Origin: Magicicada septendecula
Taxonomy: Eukaryota > Arthropoda > Insecta > Hemiptera > Cicadidae
Reading direction: 5' to 3'
Assembly: GCA_034769895.1 (NCBI GenBank)
Contig: CM068367.1
Coordinates: 86,109,654-86,173,653, forward strand
DNA: 64,000 nt
The first letter of the stretch is position 1. The number at the start of each line of letters is the position of its first letter. A program made the translations under genes and the position numbers. Below are positions 1 through 9,395 of this stretch, piece by piece. The notes below the pieces were generated by a model. It ran no database searches. It saw only the letters and a program-made list of their open reading frames with translations, and was not told the origin of the DNA.

Positions 1-344
1 TTTTTTTTAAATTTCCTTCAAAACAATAATTTTTGTTTTGAAACTTTCGGTGAAGCTGAACATACATTTCTTCATCAACATTACGCTACTCGACCAGTCT
101 TGCTACCATTGGGACTCGACCAGCTGGGAAACTTAAGGAAGTGTTTCAGGCCAGTAAGACGTCGAGAGCCACACCAATTAAACATATTACATTACAATTT
201 ATTTATTTTATTACAAATTGGCTAGCCCAAACAGAGGGGCTTGATTACATCGGAATCACACACTTCACAATCTCTTATAACAACAACAACCTTCAAATTA
301 ATATTATTATTACAATATATATATATATATATATATAGAGATAT
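1..344. other. Intronic flank left of LTR element A
   Basis: No gene is recognisable. The stretch holds two short 'actcgacca' repeats near 87-122 and ends in a (TA)n tract at 315-337. The tract is the insertion target of element A, because the AT repeat resumes directly after the element at 7762. It probably belongs to the Nup155 intron downstream of exon D. Confidence 0.6.
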
Positions 345-2713
345 TGTAACGTAACAGAGTTGAGGTCCCCAACGTTACATAAAAAATTTAATGAAACATG
401 GTCAAGGACCATACCCTGAATTAAGGTTGCTCAGTAGTTAATGTATCTGAGAAGTACCTCAAGTTAAAAGAGGCAATGACTAATGTTAAATATAAAAAAC
501 CAGACCAATGAATAGTTAAATATAATAAAATGCTTGTTTTTATACTGTAACATGTTGAGGTACAGAATATTTATGTTATATTTTGAGTATGGTAGAAATG
601 AACTGATGTTGTTTAATAGTAATACTTCATCAAAGATTATGGTTGTATTTATGTTAAATTTGTCTTTAGACAATCAAGTATAGTTACCAGTGCTAGGCAT
701 TACACTAAGTTCTAAGTATTGTCTAAAGTTGAATAATGCTGTTGTTTTGATTAATGTTTGTAAACTTGGCCAGGAGGGCGATCAGTGTTTAATGTTTGAC
801 AAGTAGTTCGGACAATTATATTATAAATTAATGAAGGGTTCCAGAACCAGTTCATTGATGTAATAAAGTAACCACCAGGAAATTAAAATTAATGTAATTA
901 AATATTAACCAATAATTAATTGTACAGTAGGTCAGGTAAAAGAAAATTAAGTTAAAGAACCAAATAATGTTATAACGGTTGTAAGAAAATCTATAGGCCT
1001 AAATTCTATATTTGTGAAAGGAAATTAATACCTTTTTAAGAAGTCCAGTCCAATGAAACTCTGGTAAAACATTTACTGTTTAAGAAGGAAGGTTAGGGGA
1101 GAATTTTAGGTAATTTAATGTTAATCCAAGCATGGAGTATTTTATTGGAAAAGAGTAGTAATATTCTATAATGCCGGCTCAAGGATATTTAGAAAAGGTG
1201 GTTTTTAAGGCAACTGAAATGGACATGAGTTGTTGATTTGGATTCATTCGTTCTGATTGTTACAAGCTATTAGGTTGAGATGGGCAGATACATTTAACAA
1301 AAATTGAATAATAAATTCGGAAGAAAAATGAATTAAAATTAAAAACCCTATTTAAAACATACTTTTACCATAATACCAATGAGTAATAAAATTAAATAAC
1401 CTTCCAAATTGTAACTGAATACATTTAAAAAGAGCTGAAACCCCTCACCTCATTCACCAAATAATTCCGCTGGATTTGGTATTAAACCAATTCCTGCTAT
1501 AAACAGAAGATCAGGTAAGAGAATTAAAGCCTGAACTAACGGAATTATTGAAAATACAAGAAGACCTAGTTTGGCAGAGTTAACCTTCACTGGCAGCAGA
1601 CGAAGCTGGGATCCTATTTTCATTTCACCGGGACCGAGAATTATCAAGATCATAGAAGAAGATCAGAAGTCCAAAGAATTCCTGAGAGCTTCCCATTACT
1701 CTCCACAATCAATTTTATTAAAGGCAGAACACTTTTACTGGATGAAGATGAGTTAAGCTGAGTCTTGGCCACTGTTTACAGACGTCCCCAGCCAGTCGAA
1801 GCTTTCGTCGACTCGGTAAAAAAACAACCTATTTTAATTTCACTATATTTAGAGTAAATAATTTTGTTTTGTAATACTTGAGTAACCTTAATTATGCATT
1901 TTACCTGGCCTTACTAATGGTTCCAAGAACTTTACGAACCCTGGGATAAGAACTATTTATTATTATTTTTCATTTGTATAAGTCTATGGAATTGGATTGA
2001 TTGATAATCGATATATTTTTGTGTGATCGATTTGATTATATTGTTATTTTGGAAATAACGGGTACTGTGAATTAATAGATAAAATTAATAAAGGATCTTG
2101 ATTGTATGAGATAATATTTGAAGTTATTGCAGAATAGATACTATAAGTAGTGGTTGTAATAATTTACCATAAAAGGTTTATTCAAACCCGATGAACAACT
2201 AACCTATAAGTACGCTTATTACAAGTGGCAGCGCTAAATACTTACAGCTGGTGGAACGGGAGATCGCGGAACTAGCGTGTTTTCAGTGCAAACTTTGAAT
2301 AGAATTTCCTGACGTCGAGTGACTAGGGTTGACAAGAATATTCATTACATTCAGTTAATACCCGATACATATCGTTAATATTACCCAACTACTGAATACT
2401 AAGTTAGATCTATATCGTAGTACGATTATAAGTAAAAAAAAAAAAAATTATAATTATATTTGTCTAATAACATATTTTCAGGAGGTTTCATCGGTCACAA
2501 CCGAATAGAGATATTCAATAATAAATAAATAATTAAAAACGCAGAGAAAGCTTTTCGTTACAAATTGGCGTAAACCAAAGTGGGGCTGGTTTGGACCCCA
2601 GTACACACACTCATATAACTAAATAAAGTAACAAATCGCATTTCGTTACAAATGACGTCTCCAAAGTGGGGCTGAAATAGAAGTACTCCATATACATATA
2701 ACTTTTCGTTACA
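345..2713 (+). repeat. 5' LTR of element A
   Basis: A 2369-bp LTR starting TGTAACGTAACAG and ending CTTTTCGTTACA, repeated at 5390-7761. Its last 160 bp contain two extra copies of the LTR-end plus primer-binding-site motif (about 2551-2586 and 2641-2672), also present in the 3' LTR, ahead of the functional-looking one at 2702-2735. Short ORFs in it (for example 1571-1756 and its antisense) recur in the other LTR and match nothing I know. Confidence 0.88.
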
Positions 2714-2802
2714 AATTGGCGCTCAACGAGTGGGCTTTAGTTAAGTAAAAAATCATATTAATTGTTACTTAACTTGAGCAGGCAACCATTAGAGGCACAG
2801 GA

Positions 2803-4224
2803 ATGCACAATACCAGAGGCAGATCGAAGAAGGGGGCAGAAGAGAAGGAGAAGGAAGAAGGTGGACAGGAACGAGAGATAGAAACATTTACGGACAGTGA
2901 AATGGAACAAACAATGGGTGATAAAGAAGAAACTGAAGCAATTATCACAGAGAAGGAAATAGTTGAAGAGGATGCCCAAGGGGACCAACCCGATAAAGCG
3001 GTAACCAGAGAAGTACCAAATTGGCAAGACATGATGAAATTTATGGCAGAACAATTTAAGGAACAGAATAAACAAACTAATGAACAATTTAGGAAACAGG
3101 AGGAAAACTCAAGGCAAACCAAGGAAGAATTAAACAAAAAATTCGAAGAAAATTCAGAAAAGCTGGAAAATAAAATAGACAGTATAAATGAAAATTCAGA
3201 AAAGCTGGAAAATAAAATAGACAGTATAAATGAAAATTCAGAAAGGCTAGAAAACAAAATAGACAAAATCAACGAAAACTCAAAGAAACAAAATGAAATT
3301 TTGAGTGAGAATTTGATCAAATTAATGAACGAGAAGTTTGACAAAAATAAAGAGGAGAATGATGAGAATAACCGGCTAATAAATGAAAGTTTAAACCAAA
3401 TTAATGAAAGGTTTGACAGGAATGATGGGAGATTAAAGCAGATTCTGGAGAATACCAAACAAATGGATGAGAAAATTGAAAACCATAATAAGGAGTTGCG
3501 GCAAATCATCAATGAACAAGGCCTAGCGTTGAGGGAAGTCATCAATGGAAGTATTATAATTGTCAATGAAACACGGAGCAAAGGAGTTGATAGCTATGAA
3601 GTGGAAGTAAGACAGAAAATAACCGAAATTAAGGTGGGTCTGGAAAAGACAGATGAACCCCTCATGCAACTCAGAGTGGAAGTAGAGACCAAAATTACTC
3701 AAATAGGAAACCTACAAGCAAAGACCCAAGAAAAATTTGACGGTATACCAATTAATAGAACCGGAAGAATAGAACGGGTTCATGATGAAATGAAGATAGT
3801 GAGAATAAGACAAATGTGTAAAAGGAAATTAATAAATACACGGGAAAGATTGGAGATGATAAAAAGGGGATTGGTTCAGCTACATAATATACCAATTACG
3901 GAAAACAGAGAAGTAAGGCAAGTGAGAAACTTTAAACGAACCACACTTGAATTCCCAGATGGACTAGAAGGACCAAAAAGGCCAAAACTAACCAAGGAGC
4001 ATGGAGGACTTATGGAATTTATGTATGAACCATCAGAACCATTAAGAAACAGTACAGAAGAATCAGTTCAAAGGATGATGATGAACTTGAATATAAATGA
4101 CAATTTTATAGTGACAAGAGGCAAGAACTGCACAATAATGAGATATGTCACCAGGACAGAAATAACTCTATGCACTAAAGAAATCCGAACAATCAGTACA
4201 GGGGAAATAATGGACCACGGTTAA
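2803..4224 (+). CDS. Gag-like coiled-coil protein of element A
   Basis: This uninterrupted 473-residue ORF starts 86 bp after the primer-binding site, where gag is expected. Residues 1-70 are highly charged and acidic. Residues about 75-235 are a long coiled coil rich in E, K, N and Q. Within it, a 14-residue unit (ENSEKLENKIDSIN) is repeated three times at about 116-157, encoded by 42-bp tandem repeats at 3148-3273. I see no CCHC zinc knuckle and no protease motif. The C-terminal part (about 300-473) is basic and unrecognised. Element C in this window has the same kind of N/K/E coiled coil at the start of its Gag (60170-60565), so I read this as the Gag of the same gypsy lineage. An intact frame with no pol suggests selection on the protein or a young copy. 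A non-Gag coiled-coil protein is possible. Confidence 0.6.
   Translation: MHNTRGRSKKGAEEKEKEEGGQEREIETFTDSEMEQTMGDKEETEAIITEKEIVEEDAQGDQPDKAVTREVPNWQDMMKFMAEQFKEQNKQTNEQFRKQEENSRQTKEELNKKFEENSEKLENKIDSINENSEKLENKIDSINENSERLENKIDKINENSKKQNEILSENLIKLMNEKFDKNKEENDENNRLINESLNQINERFDRNDGRLKQILENTKQMDEKIENHNKELRQIINEQGLALREVINGSIIIVNETRSKGVDSYEVEVRQKITEIKVGLEKTDEPLMQLRVEVETKITQIGNLQAKTQEKFDGIPINRTGRIERVHDEMKIVRIRQMCKRKLINTRERLEMIKRGLVQLHNIPITENREVRQVRNFKRTTLEFPDGLEGPKRPKLTKEHGGLMEFMYEPSEPLRNSTEESVQRMMMNLNINDNFIVTRGKNCTIMRYVTRTEITLCTKEIRTISTGEIMDHG
3148..3273 (+). repeat. 42-bp in-frame tandem repeat in the gag coiled coil
   Basis: Two identical 42-bp units (3148-3189 and 3190-3231) are followed by one diverged unit (3232-3273). 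Each encodes 14 residues, exactly four heptad-compatible turns, so unit gain or loss would keep the coiled coil in register. Confidence 0.85.
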
Positions 4225-5389
4225 ACAGATTCCAAACAGAATAAAGAAAAGGGACGGATTTTATGGATACAGGACCAAGCAACCCATTGTTAATAAAAAC
4301 AACCAAATTCTAAAAGACGTAAGGACAACTTATTTAATTTATTCAGGAACAATGTGATTTAATAAAAACAACAAAATTCAAAAAATAAGTAAGAACACCT
4401 TACTATATAATTTAGAAGAAATTACTTTAAACTAATATAAAAAAAAAAATAAATAAAAAAAAATAACACTGTTTAAACCTAATAAAAATTATCAAAACCA
4501 AAAAACAAAATGAGTTTATCTGATGTAATACAATAGTGAGAAATGTAATTTAGAATGTAAAACGAATAATAATGATTGTGCCAGAAGAATATAATTACAT
4601 GATGTAATGTATAATACTAACAAAAATCTCATAACCAGCTGTATTGGTAATAAAAGAATATGAGCCAAGGAAGATAAGAGAATGAAGAAGCCAAAATGGA
4701 ACCGTCAAAAGGATCACAAGAAAAGAAAAAAACAAATATTTAAGAATTATCCGTAAGAAAGCCAATTAATAAATGTCAATAAAATAGCCAAGTATTGGAG
4801 AGGAGAAGTGTATAATAGAAGGAAGAACTAATATGAAGAAATAATATGATCTGAGTTAAAGTACAGTGATTAATCCCTAGAGTATTATTATTATTTATTA
4901 TTTTATTGAAGGTCACATGATGACTACCTTGCAAGGTTTATTAATGAAGATTGACTGAAGAATATTCCAGCAATCATTTAAATGGGCAGAGATGATGTTC
5001 CTCTGATCCCAGAAGGTATGTAATGGATGACGGTAATTGGTTAGCCGACAGAGCACCACCGATTCGATTCCAGTTATAATGTTAGGGAGGTTTAGGAAAA
5101 TTAAATATTAGAGGGAAAACTCACAAATAAATATAGGTAAATAAATGAAACCAGATCCAAAATGTATAATTAATAAAGAATGTCACATGAATGATTATGG
5201 AAGTAAGGTTTAAACTTGGGAAATAATTGATTTTAAGAAGGAAAGAAGAAACAATAGAAAGACAACGGATAATTCTGAAATAAAAAAGTATTATGAATAG
5301 GGGAACCAATTGGTCAGATACAAGTTGTGCGTTTATTTCTTACTAAACTTTGTTTATACAAAATAAACTTCTTTCGAAGGGGGGTGTTA
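4225..5389 (+). other. 3' untranslated internal region of element A
   Basis: AT-rich with no ORF of note. It ends in the G-tract (GAAGGGGGG, 5376-5384) that would act as the polypurine tract priming plus-strand DNA synthesis. There are five extra bases (TGTTA, 5385-5389) between this tract and the first base shared with the 5' LTR, so the true LTR start could be 5385. Confidence 0.65.
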
Positions 5390-7758
5390 TGTAACGTAAC
5401 AGAGTTGAGGTCCCCAACGTTACATAAAAAATTGAATGAAACATGGTCAAGGACTATACCCTGAATTAAGGTTGCTCAGTAGTTAATGTATCTGAGAAGT
5501 ACCTCAAGTTAAAAGAGGCAATGACTAATGTTAAATATAAAAAACCAGACCAATGAATAGTTAAATATAATAAAATGCTTGTTTTTATACTGTAACATGT
5601 TGAGGTACAGAATATTTATATTATATTTTGAGCATGGTAGAAATGAACTGATGTTGTTTAATAGTAATACTTCATCAAAGATTATGGTTGTATTTATGTT
5701 AAATCTGTCTTTAGACAATCAAGTATAGTTACCAGTGTTAGGCATTACACTAAGTTCTAAGTATTGTCTAAAGTTGAATAATGCTGTTGTTTTGATTAAT
5801 GTTTGTAAACTTGGCCAGGAGGGCGATCAGTGTTTAATGTTTGACAAGTAGTTCGGACAATTATATTATAAATTAATGAAGGGTTCCAGAACCAGTTCAT
5901 TGATGTAATAAAGTAACCACCAGGAAATTAAAATTAATGTAATTAAATATTAACCAATAATTAATTGTACAGTAGGTCAGGTAAAAGAAAATTAAGTTAA
6001 AGAACCAAATAATGTTATAACGGTTGTAAGAAAATCTATAGGCCTAAATTCTATATTTGTCAAAGGAAATTAATACCTTTTTAAGAAGTCCAGTCCAATG
6101 AAACTCTGGTAAAACATTTACTGTTTAAGAAGGAAGGTTAGGGGAGAATTTTAGGTAATTTAATGTTAATCCAAGCATGGAGTATTTTATTGGAAAAGAG
6201 TAGTAATATTCTATAATGCCGGCTCAAGGATATTTAGAAAAGGTGGTTGTTAAGGCAACTGAAATGGACACGAGTTGTTGATTTGGATTCATTCGTTCTG
6301 ATTGTTACAAGCTATTAGGTTGAGATGGGCAGATACATTTAACAAAAATTGAATAATAAATTCGGAAGAAAAAAGAATTAAAATTAAAAAACCCTATTTA
6401 AAACATACTTTTATCATAATACCAATGAGTAATAAAATTAAATAACCTTCCAAATTGTAACTGAATACATTTAAAAAGAGCTGAAACCCCTCACCTCATT
6501 CACCAAATAATTCCGCTGGATTCGGTATTAAACCAATTCCTGCTATAAACAGAAGATCAGTTAAGAGAATTAAAGCCCGAACTAACGGAATTATTGAAAA
6601 TACAAGAAGACCTAGTTTGGCAGAGTTAACCTTCACTGGCAACAGAAGAAGCTGGGATCCTATTTTCATTTCACCGGGACCGAGAATTATCAAGATCATA
6701 GAAGAAGATCAGAAGTCCGAAGAATTCCTGAGAGCTTCCCATTACTCTCCACAATCAATTTTATTAAAGGCAGAACACTTTTACTGGATGAAGATGAGTT
6801 AAGCTGAGTCTTGGCCACTGTTTACAGACGTCCCCAGCCAGTCGAAGCTTTCGTCGACTCGGTAAAAAAACAACCTATTTTAATTTCACTATATTTAGAG
6901 TAAATAATTTTGTTTTGTAATACTTGAGTAACCTTAATTATGCATTTTACCTGGCCTTACTAATGGTTCCAAGAACTTTACGAACCCTGGGATAAGAACT
7001 ATTTATTATTATTTTTCATTTGTATAAGTCTATGGAATTGGATTGATTGATAATCGATATATTTTTGTGTGATCGATTTGATTATATTGTTATTTAGGAA
7101 ATAACGGGTACTGTGAATTAATAGATAAAATTAATAAAGGATCTTGATTGTATGAGATAATATTTGAAGTTATTGCAGAATAGATACTATAAGTAGTGGT
7201 TGTAATAATTTACCATAAAAGGTTTATTCAAACCCGATGAACAACTAACCTATAAGTACGCTTATTACAAGTGGCAGCGCTAAATACTTACAGCTGGTGG
7301 AACGGGAGATCGCGGAACTAGCGTGTTTTCAGTGCAAACTTTGAATAGAATTTCCTGACGTCGAGTGACTAGGGTTGACAAGAATATTCATTACATTCAG
7401 TTAATACCCGATACATATCGTTAATATTACCCAACTACTGAATACTAAGTTAGATCTATATCGTAGTACGATTATAAGTAAAAAAAAAAAAAAACTTTAT
7501 TATAATTATATTTGTCTAATAACATATTTTCAGGAGGTTTCATCGGTCACAACCGAATAGAGATATTCAATAATAAATAAATAATTAAAAACGCAGAGAA
7601 AGCTTTTCGTTACAAATTGGCGTAAACCAAAGTGGGGCTGGTTTGGACCCCAGTACACACACTCATATAACTAAATAAAGTAACAAATCGCATTTCGTTA
7701 CAAATTGACGTCTCCAAAGTGGGGTTGAATTAAGAAGGACTCATCATAACTTTTCGTT

Positions 7759-7761
<3 letters not shown>
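5390..7761 (+). repeat. 3' LTR of element A
   Basis: This 2372-bp copy of the 5' LTR differs by scattered substitutions and a few indels, for example near 7490 and 7725. It carries the same two extra primer-binding-site-like modules at about 7605-7642 and 7696-7728, so these were inside the LTR before this copy was made. Confidence 0.87.

Positions 7762-7807
<46 letters not shown>
7762..7807. repeat. (AT)n microsatellite
   Basis: A pure AT dinucleotide run directly after the element A 3' LTR. Together with the run at 315-337 it is the split target of the insertion. Confidence 0.9.
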
Positions 7808-7810
<3 letters not shown>

Positions 7811-7913
7811 CTTAAATAGGAAGACAAGGAAAATGTTTTAATGCTAAAAACTGAAAATCAAATTTTTTGAAATTTTTCATGACCTGGTTCCCTTAAAACA
7901 AATGTTTGCTTCA

Positions 7914-8060
7914 TTAACTATGAAGTCCCATCTCAAGCTGCATATGTGAAAATAACAAACCTGGTGACAACTCATTGTCTACTGTAGGTTCTGTACTATA
8001 AATGTCATCTTTGACTTGTCCCACAGGGAAGACAAATGGTGTGGTAAGATCTGGTGAATA
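7914..8060 (-). pseudogene. Tc1/mariner transposase scrap
   Basis: The minus-strand frame reads NPPLYSPDLTTPFVFPVGQV, then KDDIY. This resembles the block around the third catalytic acid in mariner transposases (PYSPDL..., then a hydrophobic FFLFP-like run), but the catalytic aspartate position is lost. No terminal repeats are visible. It lies less than 100 bp from Nup155 exon D and could be mistaken for a host exon. Its reading frame and phase do not fit the Nup155 splice chain. Confidence 0.5.
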
Positions 8061-8145
8061 CAAGGGAGGATTCATGCATACTTTTTTTATCCCTAATATT
8101 TTACTGCGTAAAAACACTGCAATTAGAACACAACATGCAACTTAC

Positions 8146-8327
8146 ATATTGAATATTATTCATAGTAACTTTCTGCACAATCCTCGTGTTCCATAGTGGT
8201 CGCAGTATCCTACCAATGTACAGGTACAGTCCGTTGTGTTTTGCAGAATATAATACTGTTGAGTTGTCCGGTGATGCGAACAGACTCTTGGCAGATAGTG
8301 GAGTCGACACTGAACTTGGATTGAATC
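8146..8327 (-). CDS. Nup155: Nup155 exon D (nucleoporin, alpha-solenoid region)
   Basis: Nup155 is a scaffold nucleoporin of the inner ring of the nuclear pore, needed for pore assembly. This 182-bp exon runs from a strong acceptor (TTTTTTCAG, just right of 8327) to a donor GTAAGT (left of 8146). The two leading bases complete a glycine codon split with exon C. It then encodes 60 residues containing STVLYSAKHNGLYLYIGRIL and PLWNTRIVQKV. These match the conserved metazoan Nup155 segment of the form 'Y-S-x-K-H-N-G-x-x-x-Y-x-x-R-I' near the start of the C-terminal helical domain. The exon ends in phase 0, and the next exon is not in the window. Confidence 0.88.
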
Positions 8328-8806
8328 CTGAAAAAATTAGTTATGTTTTAATTAGTTTAGCATTAGCTGATTATCTGCATTTGCGAAAGTACACACCTGA
8401 GCCTGAACCATATAAAAAATTGTTTTACACAAATAAACTGGTTTACAATATGGGTTACTTTTTATACTTTCTGTGCTGAAATTATAAATATATGTCTTTA
8501 ACATTTTCTGATTTTTTGTGAGAGACATGCCCCCTTTGAGTTTAGTGTTGTTTTAAATAACAAAATCAGGGTATTTACACTTTCATCATGTAGAATATGT
8601 TTTAACTAACAAGAAGATTTGTTGAAAGTATTTCATAAGTGTCAAGAAGAGCCTGTATACTCCGTGCAATTCAACATTTTGGTAAACATACAGCTTTTGT
8701 TATTATTATTTTTTATTTGGTTAGGTTTTACAACAAATAGTTTATATTTAGAGTTTCAAGCAATTAACCTCAAAATTGGTGTTGTATTGACCAAACAAAA
8801 AGAGAT
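8328..8806. other. Nup155 intron between exon D and the 8.8-kb transposon
   Basis: AT-rich with no coding signal. A 'ctccgtgcaattcaac' string at about 8659-8674 resembles the CTCCGTGCA motif of the transposon ends just to the right, so the element may extend further left than annotated. Confidence 0.5.
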
Positions 8807-8900
8807 TTGTCACCTCCGTGTTAGTCCTCTGAGGTCACCTCCGTGCGCTGGACTCATGCACGGAGGTGACATGGAATGCACAAAGGTGACAGTTACGAAT
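8807..8900. repeat. Palindromic repeat cluster at transposon end
   Basis: Four copies of a GTCACCTCCGTG-like 12-mer occur in 94 bp, as two direct followed by two inverted. The central pair (GTCACCTCCGTGCG and GCACGGAGGTGAC) is separated by about 9 bases and would form a strong hairpin. Two inverted copies at the other end of the element (12729-12765) make these plausible transposase-binding sites. Confidence 0.7.
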
Positions 8901-9395
8901 TTAATTTATTTCTGTCTTTTATTCAACTTTATTTTGTTGAAATGTAAACTCTTTTCATAACCAATTTTTACATGAGGCAATAAATAATATCCTCAATGGT
9001 TTATGATTTTGTATGCCCAACTTAAAACCTTATTTTGCTATTAGTCGATTTAAAATTAACGCCTTTTCTCCTTCCGTGAAACATTAGACCAAGGCGATTG
9101 CATATTACATTAATTGTCATTAAGACTAATAATCACCATTTTTAATGTTGTTATAAGAACAGTTTTTCTTACACAAACAGTTTTTTTAGATCATGTATTC
9201 TTATTTAATGAGTTTATGCAATTAATAACCTGTTCTTATAATTCCTTATCTGTTTTTTATTTCCATTGTAAAAATTATTTTTTACAACAATTTTTTAATG
9301 TTTTATTAAATTTGAACTGTACAAAATAAGTACTTAATTTAATAATTTAAATTTTGTAATAGTAGCCAAAATATTTTTCTCTTACCCAGGTAGAA

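Larger units (their letters stand above)
345..7761 (+). mobile_element. LTR retrotransposon A, gag-only (non-autonomous gypsy-type)
   Basis: Two long terminal repeats (345-2713 and 5390-7761) flank 2.7 kb of internal DNA that carries one gag-like ORF and no protease, reverse transcriptase, RNase H or integrase. The LTR ends form the inverted repeat TGTAACG/CGTTACA. A primer-binding site for a lysine-type tRNA (TGGCGCTCAACGAGTGGGC) starts three bases after the 5' LTR, at 2717. A G-rich tract (5379-5384) precedes the 3' LTR. The element sits in an (AT)n tract, which hides the target duplication. The LTRs look nearly identical by eye over about 2.4 kb, so insertion was fairly recent. With no pol it would need enzymes from another element. 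It resembles the LARD class, but it keeps a gag. Confidence 0.88.

Noticed and set aside
2769..3581. A 270-codon minus-strand frame rich in S, F and L
   Set aside because: It is the antisense shadow of the gag coiled-coil ORF; its low-complexity composition follows from the A-rich sense codons.
7914..8117. Candidate extra Nup155 exon next to exon D
   Set aside because: Its frame and phase do not join exon D (stop codons follow in the needed phase), and YSPDL plus the following residues fit a mariner transposase scrap better.
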